This document shows positions 26,598-34,956 of a DNA stretch of 64,000 nucleotides, piece by piece. The stretch lies in contig NZ_FMXM01000015.1 of NCBI RefSeq assembly GCF_900103325.1, positions 1 through 64,000 on the forward strand, given 5' to 3'. The notes below the pieces were generated by a model, which searched no databases, was not told where the DNA came from, and saw only the letters and a list, made by a program, of their open reading frames with translations. Within the stretch, counting starts at the first letter, position 1; each line of letters begins with the position of its first letter. A program made the translations under genes and the position numbers. Source of the DNA: Mesorhizobium qingshengii (GTDB lineage Bacteria > Pseudomonadota > Alphaproteobacteria > Rhizobiales > Rhizobiaceae).

Positions 26598-27758
26598 CTA
26601 AACCCTCATCAGTATTTTTCGGACAATACGCCGTGCAACTAGACATACCCCTCCCTCTCTATAAATAACTAACAAATGAATATTGTACCTCTCCATTTTT
26701 CTCCATATCTTATTCCATACAAACTTTAGTTTATTAAGTGGCTTTATATTTTTTGATCGGTCATTATCTATTTTTGTAAATAGATTTGCCCATTCACCGG
26801 AAACCAATCTCAATTCATATCGACTTTTAACATCATAGAATGCCCCGGAGCCCAATTTAATTCGAACTTCCGGTGACTCTATCATCGCTGATATTTTATC
26901 TAACCATGATTCCGTTGTATTTTCGACTAAGAACCCTGTCACAGATCCTTTTACAACATTCCTATAGGGTGGAATATTAGAGTAGATTCCAGCTATACGG
27001 CACGCGCCGTATTCGCGATATTTGTTGTCGGTCTTGCTGCGGTTTGCCTCGTGGTCGATCAGGGGTGCCAAGCCAATCGCCCAATTTCTCGAAGCTTGGA
27101 ATTTGATGTAAGTGTCATAGTCACCAGTATGCGGAAAAAAACGGACTCTTGATCCAGTCTCAACTCCCCTTGGAAGAACACCAGCAAACTCGAATACCGT
27201 TTTCGGGAATCTCTCCAAGACCGGTTCAATAAGCGGCGATATCAAATCCAGATCATCGACGCGTGAGGGGCTTCCCGCAAAACCGATTCGGATTTCTTCA
27301 GTGAAAGATGGAGATACACCTTCAATAAGTGAAAAGTCGAAAAACGTTGGAAGAACCGCCACTCGAGTATTAAATCTTGACACGAATCTTGCCAATTCGG
27401 GGGAGTTAACGATCACGGTTTCGGCATGGGAGACTGCAAACTCCAGCGACTTCCTGACAATTGGGTGCCGATAATATGCCGCGAGCGGATTGTCTCCGAT
27501 GATGCGCCAGAAGTTATCATCAATATAATATACATACGACCTGTTTGCGTCGGCAAGTAATTGTGCCCATGATAGAACCTGCGGGTCTGCACACCGCACA
27601 AACATGGGAATGATATCCGTCGTAATGTCGTCGACCTGAAGTTCATTTAGGAATTTTACTTTGTGATCGACGCCATGCGCTCGACACGCCCCCATAATTT
27701 GCTCGAGCAAATAAGTGGTAGCGATTCTCGCCTCTATGATCATCAGGATGCTAGCCAT
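26598..27758 (-). CDS. Glycosyltransferase (GT-B-like), AT-rich gene
   Basis: Putative glycosyltransferase of 386 aa. A Rossmann-like N-terminal half (ILMIIEARIATTYLLEQIM; VYYIDDNFWRI; VIVNSPELARF) is followed by a second half with IRIGFAGSPSRVDDLDLI and YREYGACRIAGIYSNIPPYRNVV. This arrangement is shared with the middle module of the 1238-aa enzyme downstream. The 3' part (26640-27000) is conspicuously AT-rich compared with neighbours, suggesting acquisition by transfer. The ATG at 27758 is chosen; a TTG at 27845, overlapping the acetyltransferase gene, would add 29 residues. No sugar specificity can be assigned. Confidence 0.7.
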   Translation of the reverse strand: MASILMIIEARIATTYLLEQIMGACRAHGVDHKVKFLNELQVDDITTDIIPMFVRCADPQVLSWAQLLADANRSYVYYIDDNFWRIIGDNPLAAYYRHPIVRKSLEFAVSHAETVIVNSPELARFVSRFNTRVAVLPTFFDFSLIEGVSPSFTEEIRIGFAGSPSRVDDLDLISPLIEPVLERFPKTVFEFAGVLPRGVETGSRVRFFPHTGDYDTYIKFQASRNWAIGLAPLIDHEANRSKTDNKYREYGACRIAGIYSNIPPYRNVVKGSVTGFLVENTTESWLDKISAMIESPEVRIKLGSGAFYDVKSRYELRLVSGEWANLFTKIDNDRSKNIKPLNKLKFVWNKIWRKMERYNIHLLVIYREGGVCLVARRIVRKILMRV

Positions 27759-27822
27759 GTGGGGGCTCACATAACCGCTTGGTTTTGCGACGAGGGCGTT
27801 GGCGTGAAGTTGCGCCTTAGGG

Positions 27823-28326
27823 TCATGAGGCTCTATCTCGACCAAAGCCCATGCGGATCAAGCCGCCGGAACGGCCTTCTTCAACGAACCCCTCACGTGT
27901 GTAGAGGCGAATAGCCTTTGTATTTTGCTCCATAACTTCAAGGAAGAGATAGGAGAGTTTCAAGAATTGCGTGCCGAAGCGGACGATCTCTGCGCACGAA
28001 CGACCAATATAGCCCTTGCCGGCCATTTCTGGCGCGACCAAAAATCGGCCGACTTCGGCGCTCCCGGCATTTTCGTCGATATCATAAATGCCGCATTGGC
28101 CGACCGAGCGTCCATCCACCTCCACCAGGAAAAGAAAATCATCCTCCTTCTGGAGATAGCTGTTGTACCAGGCAAGATGCCGGTCAAACGCGAGTTTGTC
28201 AGATGTCTTGAACCAGACACGTGCGTCGTCGCGATTGCGCCAGTCGAGAATTGTCTTGAGATCCCGCTCCTCCACGAGCCTCAAGACAATGATGCCATCT
28301 CCAAATGGGGCTATATGCTGCTTCAT
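27823..28326 (-). CDS. GNAT-family N-acetyltransferase, probable amino-sugar acetyltransferase
   Basis: Acetyl-CoA-dependent N-acetyltransferase of 167 aa. RLVEERDLKTILDWRN near the start and GRFLVAPEMAGKGYIGRSCAE (acetyl-CoA pyrophosphate loop) near residue 105 define the fold; LEVMEQNTKAIRLYTREGF is the usual C-terminal motif. The ATG at 28326 overlaps the DegT aminotransferase stop by 4 bp, so the two are translated together. That pairing points to N-acetylation of the amino sugar made by the aminotransferase. Acetyl rather than formyl or other acyl transfer is inferred from the GNAT fold. Confidence 0.82.
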   Translation of the reverse strand: MKQHIAPFGDGIIVLRLVEERDLKTILDWRNRDDARVWFKTSDKLAFDRHLAWYNSYLQKEDDFLFLVEVDGRSVGQCGIYDIDENAGSAEVGRFLVAPEMAGKGYIGRSCAEIVRFGTQFLKLSYLFLEVMEQNTKAIRLYTREGFVEEGRSGGLIRMGFGRDRAS

Positions 28327-29450
28327 TGAGCGTATTTGAGGACCAACTCGGAAATCAGATCGACATCCGCCTTGCTCATGCGAAGGTGGAGAGGCAGCGA
28401 GATGATTTCCTTGCTCGCTGCTGCGGCGTTCGGACAAGTGCCGGCGGCAAATGCATACATTCGGTAATCTGTGTTGTCGCGATAGTGAACTCCCGGGTAG
28501 ACCCCATGCTCGTTGAGAGCAAGCATCAGGTTGTCTCTATTCTGAACCCGTATCTGTAGAAGGTGCTGGGCAGACTCACACCCTGTTGCTGTAGGCACGA
28601 CATTGACATGATTGTGGCCATCCAGATGCTGGCGGTACCAGACCGCCAGCTGACGCCGAAAGGAATTGTCGATGTCGAGATATTTCAGCTGGACAATGGC
28701 AATCGCAGCCATGATCGAGTTGCCGTGATATTTATGCCCGATCTCCTCGACGTCGTACATCCATTTGTACGCCCCCTGGGAGGCGGTTCGGGCGTAGGTA
28801 TCCTTGTTGATGCCCAGCCAGGTGAGCTTGCGGACGCGCTCATCGTCCTCTGCTTCCTTGAAACAGATCATTCCAGAGTCGGCGGTTGGAAGATTCTTGA
28901 CCGCCTGAAAACTGAAAATCGATGCATCGGCATCGCCGCCAACGTGCCTGCCATTGACACGGGTACCTGACATGTGAGCCGCGTCAAGCACAAGCTTGAT
29001 GTCGCGCGCGCGGCAAATCTCCAAAATCTTCTGATACTGGCCGACATTGCCTCCCATCCCGACAAATATCAGTGCTTTTGTTTTGTTGGTAATGCGCTCG
29101 ATCACACTTTGAGGGTCAAGACAAAGGTATTCATCAACGTCTGCGAATACCGGCTTAAGTCCCGCGTAGAGAATGGCATGATTTGTCGAAACGAATGTCA
29201 GCGGCGTTGTGATAACCTCACTTTCATCGTCCCATCCGTATTTGGACTTAAAAAGCTCGAACGCCAGATGAAGTCCGACCGTGTTGGAGTTCAGGAAATG
29301 GGCGTGCCGGAGACCTGTATAGTTCTTCCATGCCGTTTCAAATTCGGCGGTTTTGAAACCGAGCCCGGTCCACCCTTTTTCCAAGCACTCCCGGATTTCC
29401 GAAAGGCATTCTTCAATGCGGAAACTCGGCACAAACAACTGAACGGTCAT
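28323..29450 (-). CDS. DegT/DnrJ/EryC1/StrS-family sugar aminotransferase
   Basis: PLP-dependent aminotransferase of 375 aa that converts a keto sugar nucleotide to an amino sugar. The PLP Lys is in FSFQAVKNLPTADSGM near residue 190, the phosphate-binding region is NSNTVGLHLAFEL, and LVLDAAHMSGT carries the PLP-pyridine Asp. The ATG at 29450 has AAGGAGAG upstream. It follows rfbD by 25 bp in the rfbACBD operon. The likely substrate is dTDP-4-keto-6-deoxyglucose from RfbB, giving a dTDP-4-amino-4,6-dideoxyhexose; 3-amination after isomerisation is less likely because no isomerase is present. Confidence 0.87.
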   Translation of the reverse strand: MTVQLFVPSFRIEECLSEIRECLEKGWTGLGFKTAEFETAWKNYTGLRHAHFLNSNTVGLHLAFELFKSKYGWDDESEVITTPLTFVSTNHAILYAGLKPVFADVDEYLCLDPQSVIERITNKTKALIFVGMGGNVGQYQKILEICRARDIKLVLDAAHMSGTRVNGRHVGGDADASIFSFQAVKNLPTADSGMICFKEAEDDERVRKLTWLGINKDTYARTASQGAYKWMYDVEEIGHKYHGNSIMAAIAIVQLKYLDIDNSFRRQLAVWYRQHLDGHNHVNVVPTATGCESAQHLLQIRVQNRDNLMLALNEHGVYPGVHYRDNTDYRMYAFAAGTCPNAAAASKEIISLPLHLRMSKADVDLISELVLKYAQ

Positions 29451-29475
29451 CGAAGCTCTCCTTGACGCCTGGTAT

Positions 29476-30384
29476 TCACACGTTGCTCACGTATCTCGTC
29501 TCACCACTCAGGAGACGAGATACCACTTCTTTCGTTGATTGCTGCCATTCCGGGGTGGTCCATCCGAAGGCCGCGGTGAACTTGGCTGTAGACAACCGCG
29601 AATTGGCCGGGCGCTGCGCCTTGGTCGGGTAGTCATGCGTGGCAATGTCGCGCACCTGTGCATACGGACCACCGAATACCCGGCTCGTGTCCAGTATGTG
29701 ACGGGCAAAGCCGCTCCAGTTGGTTTCGCCCGTGCCGACGAGATGATAGGTGCCAAAGGCACCGAAGCTCCTGTCGCCATGCAGCATCGCCGCCGCATGC
29801 AGGATCGCGTCGGCGATATCAAGTGCCGAGGTGGGATTTCCCCACTGGTCGGCCACCACCGCGATCTCGTCCCGGTCGGCGGCCAGCCGCAACATGGTCT
29901 TGAGGAAATTCCTGCCGAACGGGCTGTAGGCCCATGCCGTGCGCAGGATCAGATGGCGCGGGTTGGCTGCCGCCACCGCCTGTTCGCCGGCGAGCTTGGA
30001 GGCGCCATAGGTATTGCGCGGCGCCGTTGCGTCGGTTTCGACGTAGGCGCTGTCCTTCGAACCGTCGAAGACATAGTCGGTCGACAAATGGATGACGGGA
30101 ACGCCGAGCCGGGCTGCCGCTTGCGCCACCTTTCCGGCGCCGACGGCGTTCACCGCGAATGCCAGATCGGGCTCATCCTCGGCCTGGTCCACCGCCGTGT
30201 AGGCGGCCGCCGACACGACGATATCCGGCTGCGCGGCTGCAATCGCTTCGATCACGGTGTCGGGACTTGCCAGGTCGAGTTCCGGCCGGCCAATGGCGAT
30301 GATCTCCACGCCGGCGTGCCTCTGGCCAGCCTCCAGGAGGCTTGCCGCGACCTGGCCCTCGCGTCCGGTGACAACGAGCCTCAC
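29476..30384 (-). CDS. rfbD: dTDP-4-dehydrorhamnose reductase
   Basis: NAD(P)H-dependent SDR of 302 aa performing the last step to dTDP-L-rhamnose. MRLVVTGREGQVAASL is the cofactor-binding start. STDYVFDGS and the catalytic Y-x3-K in NTYGASKLAGE, near residues 130-140, are typical. The start is GTG at 30384, overlapping the rfbB stop by 4 bp. It is co-transcribed with rfbA, rfbC and rfbB. Confidence 0.94.
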   Translation of the reverse strand: MRLVVTGREGQVAASLLEAGQRHAGVEIIAIGRPELDLASPDTVIEAIAAAQPDIVVSAAAYTAVDQAEDEPDLAFAVNAVGAGKVAQAAARLGVPVIHLSTDYVFDGSKDSAYVETDATAPRNTYGASKLAGEQAVAAANPRHLILRTAWAYSPFGRNFLKTMLRLAADRDEIAVVADQWGNPTSALDIADAILHAAAMLHGDRSFGAFGTYHLVGTGETNWSGFARHILDTSRVFGGPYAQVRDIATHDYPTKAQRPANSRLSTAKFTAAFGWTTPEWQQSTKEVVSRLLSGETRYVSNV

Positions 30385-31451
30385 ACCCCCTCCTTGCGCG
30401 CTTCGCCCAACCGTTCACCGGCGTAGCGCTGTTCGCGGATCGGCCCCCACCACCATTTGTTGTCCAGGAACCAATCCACGGTTCTGGCCAGGCCGCTGTC
30501 GAAGTTCTCGCTGGGCGCCCAGCCGAGGTCCCGCCCTATCTTCGATGCGTCGATGGCGTAGCGGCGGTCATGGCCGGGGCGGTCGGTGACGAAAGAGATC
30601 AGGTCACGATAGCTCTTGCCGCCGGCCCGGGGGCGCCTGATGTCGAGCAGGTCGCAGATCGTCTCGACGACGCTCAAATTTGTCCGTTCCGAATTGCCGC
30701 CGACATTGTAGCTCTCGCCCGGCCTGCCCCTGGTGGCGACGAGTTCCAAGGCCCGCGCGTGATCCTCGACGAACAGCCAGTCGCGCACATTGGCGCCGGC
30801 GCCATAGACCGGCAGCGGCTTCTCATCGAGCGCGTTGAGGATGACGAGCGGGATCAGCTTTTCGGGAAAATGATAGGGGCCGTAATTGTTCGAACAGTTG
30901 GAAAGCACGACCGGCAGGCCATAGGTCTCGTGCCAGGCTCGCACCAGATGGTCCGAGGCCGCCTTCGATGCGGAATAGGGCGACGACGGCGCGTAAGGCG
31001 TTTCCTCGACGAACATACCGCCATCGAAAGGCAGATCGCCGAACACCTCGTCGGTCGAGACGTGATGGAAGCGGAAGCGGCTCTTCCTGTCCTCGGGCAG
31101 GCCGCGCCAGTATTCCAGCGCGGCATTGAGGATGCGGTAGGTGCCGACGATGTTGGTCTCGATGAAGGCGCCCGGCCCGTCGATCGAGCGGTCGACATGG
31201 CTCTCGGCGGCGAGGTTCATGACGATGTCGATCTCGTCCCCCCGCAGGATGTCGAGCACCGCCCTCTCGTCGCAGATATCGGCATGAGCGAAGCGGTAAT
31301 TGTGCGCATTCTCGATCGGCCGCAGCGAGGCCAGGTTGCCCGCATAGGTGAGCTTGTCGAGATTGGTCACGCGATAGGCCGGGTTGGCGCACAAATGCCG
31401 GCACACCGCCGAACCGATGAAGCCGGCACCGCCTGTCACCAGAAAATTCAT
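30381..31451 (-). CDS. rfbB: dTDP-glucose 4,6-dehydratase
   Basis: Extended SDR of 356 aa converting dTDP-glucose to dTDP-4-keto-6-deoxyglucose. NAD-binding TGGAGFIGSAVCRHL, catalytic FHHVSTDEVFGDLPFD (Thr-Asp-Glu) and YSASKAASDHLVRAW (Y-x3-K) are all present. The ATG at 31451 follows GAGGA. Its product is the branch point between dTDP-rhamnose (RfbC/RfbD) and the amino sugar expected from the DegT enzyme downstream. Confidence 0.95.
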   Translation of the reverse strand: MNFLVTGGAGFIGSAVCRHLCANPAYRVTNLDKLTYAGNLASLRPIENAHNYRFAHADICDERAVLDILRGDEIDIVMNLAAESHVDRSIDGPGAFIETNIVGTYRILNAALEYWRGLPEDRKSRFRFHHVSTDEVFGDLPFDGGMFVEETPYAPSSPYSASKAASDHLVRAWHETYGLPVVLSNCSNNYGPYHFPEKLIPLVILNALDEKPLPVYGAGANVRDWLFVEDHARALELVATRGRPGESYNVGGNSERTNLSVVETICDLLDIRRPRAGGKSYRDLISFVTDRPGHDRRYAIDASKIGRDLGWAPSENFDSGLARTVDWFLDNKWWWGPIREQRYAGERLGEARKEGV

Positions 31452-31485
31452 GCTGCAGTCCTCACGCACCCTTTGGCAACACCCA

Positions 31486-32037
31486 TCAGGCAAACACCTC
31501 GGCGGCGGCGAGCGACGGCGCCTTGAGGTCCTTGTCCGAAAGCTGGAACCCGCCAACCATCGACGGCCATTCGATGCCGATGGCGGGATCGTCGAAACGG
31601 ATCGACCGGTCATGCTCGGGCGAATAGGTGTCGGTAACCTTGTACAGGACCTCGGTGTCGGGCACGAGCGTCACGAAGCCGTGCGCGAACCCCTTTGGCA
31701 CCAGAATCTGGTTGCCCTTGTCGGCCGATAGTTCGAGCGCGACCCATTTTCCAAAGGTCTTCGAGCCGCGGCGAATGTCGACCGCGACGTCGAGGATGCT
31801 GCCACGGATGACGCGCACCAGCTTGTCCTGGGCGCGCGGCGCAAGCTGATAGTGGAGCCCGCGCAAGACGCCCGCGGCGGCGGAATAGGAATGGTTGTCC
31901 TGCACGAAACGCAAGTCTATGCCGGCCTGCGAAAAGCGCTCGGCATTGTAGGTTTCGATAAAGAACCCGCGCGCGTCACCATGCCGCTTCGGAACGATTT
32001 CCAGCACGCCGTCGATGCCAAGGGGCCTCACCTCCAC
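31486..32037 (-). CDS. rfbC: dTDP-4-dehydrorhamnose 3,5-epimerase
   Basis: Cupin-fold epimerase of 183 aa. RGFFIETYNAERF, VLRGLHYQL (catalytic His) and VPKGFAHGFVTL are the family hallmarks. The start is GTG at 32037, two bases after the rfbA stop. It turns dTDP-4-keto-6-deoxyglucose into the L-rhamno form for RfbD. Confidence 0.94.
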   Translation of the reverse strand: MEVRPLGIDGVLEIVPKRHGDARGFFIETYNAERFSQAGIDLRFVQDNHSYSAAAGVLRGLHYQLAPRAQDKLVRVIRGSILDVAVDIRRGSKTFGKWVALELSADKGNQILVPKGFAHGFVTLVPDTEVLYKVTDTYSPEHDRSIRFDDPAIGIEWPSMVGGFQLSDKDLKAPSLAAAEVFA

Positions 32038-32039
32038 GC

Positions 32040-32921
32040 CTAACCCTCCGAAAGATCGACGACACGCCGGCGCAGATAGGCGGCGTACTCGTTCTTGCCC
32101 AGGCGGGTCGCGCGCTGCAGCACCTCATCGGCCGTCAGCCAGCCCTGTTCGAAGGCGATTTCCTCCGGGCAGGCGACCTTGATGCCCTGGCGGTGCTCGA
32201 TCGTGCGCACAAAGGAGGAGGCTTCGTGCAAGCTGTCATGCGTGCCGGTATCGAGCCAGGCATAGCCGCGCCCCAGCCGGTGCACATGCAGCAGGCCGCG
32301 CTCGAGATAGACGTTGTTGAGCGCGGTGATCTCCAGCTCGCCGCGCGCCGAGGGCCGGATGGTCGGCGCGATGTCGACGACGTCATTGTCATAGAAATAC
32401 AGGCCGGTGACAGCCCAGTTGGATTTCGGCTTGAGAGGCTTTTCCTCGATCGTCAACGCGGTTCCGGTCGCCTTGTCGAAAGACACCACGCCATAGCGTT
32501 CGGGATCCTCGACATGGTAGGCGAACACCGAAGCGCCGCTCTCACGCGATGCAGCGGCGCGGCAAAGCTGCGACAGCCCGTCGCCGAAATAGATGTTGTC
32601 CCCCAGAATCATCGACACGCCGTCCTTGCCGATGAAGTCGCGGCCAATGATGAAGGCTTCGGCAAGACCATTGGGATGCGGTTGCTCGGCATAGGACAGG
32701 TCGAGCCCGAACTCCGATCCGTCGCCGAGCAGTTGGTGGAATGTAGGCAGATCACGCGGCGTTGAGATGATCAGAATCTCTCGGATTCCCGCAAGCATCA
32801 AAACGCTCAGCGGATAATAGATCATCGGCTTGTCGTATATCGGGAGAATTTGCTTAGAGACTGCTAATGTTAGTGGATAAAGACGCGTTCCACTGCCTCC
32901 AGCAAGGACAATTCCTTTCAA
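32040..32921 (-). CDS. rfbA: Glucose-1-phosphate thymidylyltransferase
   Basis: Nucleotidyltransferase of 293 aa making dTDP-glucose from dTTP and glucose 1-phosphate. MKGIVLAGGSGTRLYPLT is the nucleotide-binding signature with the catalytic Arg, followed by SKQILPIYDKPMIYYPLS. The start is TTG at 32921 with AAGGAGAG at good spacing. It is the first gene of the long minus-strand operon rfbACBD - aminotransferase - acetyltransferase and onward to the exporter genes. Confidence 0.94.
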   Translation of the reverse strand: MKGIVLAGGSGTRLYPLTLAVSKQILPIYDKPMIYYPLSVLMLAGIREILIISTPRDLPTFHQLLGDGSEFGLDLSYAEQPHPNGLAEAFIIGRDFIGKDGVSMILGDNIYFGDGLSQLCRAAASRESGASVFAYHVEDPERYGVVSFDKATGTALTIEEKPLKPKSNWAVTGLYFYDNDVVDIAPTIRPSARGELEITALNNVYLERGLLHVHRLGRGYAWLDTGTHDSLHEASSFVRTIEHRQGIKVACPEEIAFEQGWLTADEVLQRATRLGKNEYAAYLRRRVVDLSEG

Positions 32922-32966
32922 GAAGCTCTCCTTGACATGCCGAAGCCCCCCGGCCTTGACTGCCCG

Positions 32967-32995
32967 TGCTTAGGTTTCATGCAATGGCTTGTCAA
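32967..32995 (-). promoter_or_regulatory. Predicted promoter of the rfb operon
   Basis: On the minus strand a perfect -35 hexamer TTGACA (32990-32995) stands 17 bp from TAAGCA (32967-32972), about 46 bp upstream of the rfbA TTG. The -10 is poor, so this is a tentative housekeeping-type promoter. Confidence 0.4.
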
Positions 32996-33141
32996 TCGAC
33001 GCACTCGACAAACGACCTGACCATGTCGGACAGAAAGCCATCCCAGGGTGGCAACTGTCCATCCAAATACTTGGAGCGCGAACAGACTTCACAGGACTGA
33101 CACTAACTCAGCAGCAATTTCGCGCAAGGACGTGCCCTTCG

Positions 33142-34167
33142 CTATCCCCGCCCAAAATACGCCTGGTACCACTCGACGAACCGCCCTACCCCCTCGCGCA
33201 CCGTCGTGGCCGGGCGGTAGCCGACCGCCTGATCCAGCGCCGAGGTGTCGGCGAACGTATCGAGCAGATCGCCCGCCTGCAGCGGCAACAGCTCGATGAT
33301 GGCTTTGCGGCCAAGTGCATTTTCCAGCGCCTCGACATAGGCGGTCAGCTTCACCGGGTTGTTGTTGCCGATGTTGAAGATGCGCCAGGGGGCGCTGCTC
33401 GTCGCCGGATCCGGATGGCTGGAGTCCCAGGCGGAGTTGCGGGCGGCCGGGTCGTCGCTGGCCCGGACGACGCCTTCGACGATATCGTCGATATAGGTGA
33501 AATCCCGCGTGTGATTGCCGTTGTTGAACAGCTTGATCGGCTCGCCGGCAAGAATGCTCCTGGTAAACAGGAAAAGCGCCATGTCCGGGCGCCCCCAGGG
33601 GCCATACACGGTGAAGAAGCGAAGCCCGGTCGTCGGCAGCCCGAACAGGTGGCTGTAGCTGTGCGCCATCAGTTCGTTGGCGCGCTTGGTCGCGGCGTAG
33701 AATTGCAGCGGGTGGTCGGCCGGCCGATGCTCAGAAAACGGCATGTCGGTGTTGGCGCCGTAGACGCTCGAAGTGCTGGCATAGGTCAGGTGTGCAACCC
33801 CGTTGGCACGGCAGGCCTCGAGCATGTTCGTGTAGGCGACGATGTTGCTTTCGACATAGGCATGCGGGTTTTCCAGGCTGTAGCGAATCCCGGCCTGGGC
33901 GGCGAGATGGATCACCCGGTCGAATGCGTGGTCGCCAAAACAGCCGTCAACCACGCTTTTGTCTGCGAGATTGCCGTGGATGAAATGATAGCCGGCGTTG
34001 GTCTTGCGGCTAGCCTCCTCCAAGAGCCGCAGCCTCGCATGCTTGAGCTGCGGATCGTAGTAGCTGTTGATGCTGTCGATACCGACAACCTCGTCACCGC
34101 GCTCCAGCAGACGCCTGGCCACATGATAGCCGATAAATCCAGCAGCGCCGGTGACCAGAACTTTCAT
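33142..34167 (-). CDS. NAD-dependent epimerase, probable UDP-glucuronate 4-epimerase
   Basis: Extended SDR of 341 aa. TGAAGFIGYHVARRLLERGDEVVGIDS, LAAQAGIRYSLENPHAYVESN, ASTSSVYGANTDMPF and YAATKRANELMAHSYSHLFG match the LpsL/GAE group that interconverts UDP-glucuronate and UDP-galacturonate. Rhizobia use UDP-galacturonate in LPS core. The second ATG (34167) is chosen because GGACGG lies nine bases upstream; the first ATG at 34176 would touch it. It lies upstream of the rfb operon on the same strand with its own 220-bp leader between them. Confidence 0.85.
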   Translation of the reverse strand: MKVLVTGAAGFIGYHVARRLLERGDEVVGIDSINSYYDPQLKHARLRLLEEASRKTNAGYHFIHGNLADKSVVDGCFGDHAFDRVIHLAAQAGIRYSLENPHAYVESNIVAYTNMLEACRANGVAHLTYASTSSVYGANTDMPFSEHRPADHPLQFYAATKRANELMAHSYSHLFGLPTTGLRFFTVYGPWGRPDMALFLFTRSILAGEPIKLFNNGNHTRDFTYIDDIVEGVVRASDDPAARNSAWDSSHPDPATSSAPWRIFNIGNNNPVKLTAYVEALENALGRKAIIELLPLQAGDLLDTFADTSALDQAVGYRPATTVREGVGRFVEWYQAYFGRG

Positions 34168-34247
34168 TGGAAGCATCCGTCCGCGACATTGCCGGGCAAC
34201 AGCCCCCTGATGTCATATGACACTTGGCTCCCTGCTTCTTGCAGACT

Positions 34248-34838
34248 TCAGGAGCGCTTCAGCAACGACCACACGGCCGGCACCAGGCTGGCCGCAAGGG
34301 CAACCTTGATCAGGTCGCCGACGATGAACGGCACGACGCCGAACTGCCACGACTTTTCGGGGCCGATCAGCAGCGCCAGCCAGGCAAAGCCCATCGCCAT
34401 CATGACGACTTCGGCAACCAGCATGGCGTTGAAAAGCTTGATCGGATGGCGGTCCCAGCCCCGATCGGCGGCCCAGCCTACGATCGCCGCCATGACCACA
34501 AAGCCGGCAAGATAGCCGCCGGTCGAGCCGAGCATGTAAGCAACGCCGATGCCCTTTTCCGGGGTGCTCTGGAAGACCGGGAAGCCCATCGCGCCTTCCG
34601 CCATATAGAGCAGCAGGGTGGCGACGCCCAGACGCATGCCGAAGGCGGCGGCAATCAGGAGCACAGCCAGCGTCTGCATCGAAATGTCGACCGGCCCGAG
34701 CATCACCTTGGTCTTGGCGGACAAGGTCAGCACCAGCGTGCCGGCGATCGCGAGGAAAAGCTGCGTCGCCAGCCGCGACGTGCCGTTTTCGGGCAAAGCC
34801 AGAGACACAAGCGGACGCATCGTTGTTGCAATTGCCAT
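34248..34838 (-). CDS. bioY: Biotin transporter BioY
   Basis: Membrane S-component of 196 aa for biotin uptake. About six hydrophobic helices are present, and the family region MLGPVDISMQTLAVLLIAAAFG near residue 45 plus GSTGGYLAGFVVMAAIVGW near 105 identify BioY. The ATG at 34838 follows GGGGAA. No bioM/bioN energising partners are adjacent, so it may work alone or with distant partners. Its presence fits the need for biotin by the carboxylase system at 56-58 kb, although biotin has other uses. Confidence 0.9.
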   Translation of the reverse strand: MAIATTMRPLVSLALPENGTSRLATQLFLAIAGTLVLTLSAKTKVMLGPVDISMQTLAVLLIAAAFGMRLGVATLLLYMAEGAMGFPVFQSTPEKGIGVAYMLGSTGGYLAGFVVMAAIVGWAADRGWDRHPIKLFNAMLVAEVVMMAMGFAWLALLIGPEKSWQFGVVPFIVGDLIKVALAASLVPAVWSLLKRS

Positions 34839-34850
34839 GATATTCCCCAT

Positions 34851-34921
34851 CCGATTGCCGCCATCTTATGTTCGCGGCCTCGCGTTCTCCTATATTGGCT
34901 TGCGTGTTATGCGGCAATCGG
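34851..34921. promoter_or_regulatory. Widely spaced 11-bp inverted repeat in bioY/metallo-hydrolase divergent region
   Basis: Perfect arms CCGATTGCCGC (34851-34861) and GCGGCAATCGG (34911-34921) are separated by 49 bp and frame the space between two divergent genes. They could be two sites of a dimeric regulator acting by looping, or the ends of a short duplicated element. No BioR-type TTATCTATAA box was found. Confidence 0.4.
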
Positions 34922-34956
34922 TTTTGCCGTTCCCAGAAACAAAGCACCGATCCGCC

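Noticed and set aside
26395..26646. 83-residue minus-strand frame between the AT-rich glycosyltransferase and the exporter permease
   Set aside because: It has an ATG and fairly normal composition but overlaps the glycosyltransferase end by 49 bp, shows no recognised domain and no ribosome-binding site. It may be a relic of the composition break but cannot be supported as a gene.
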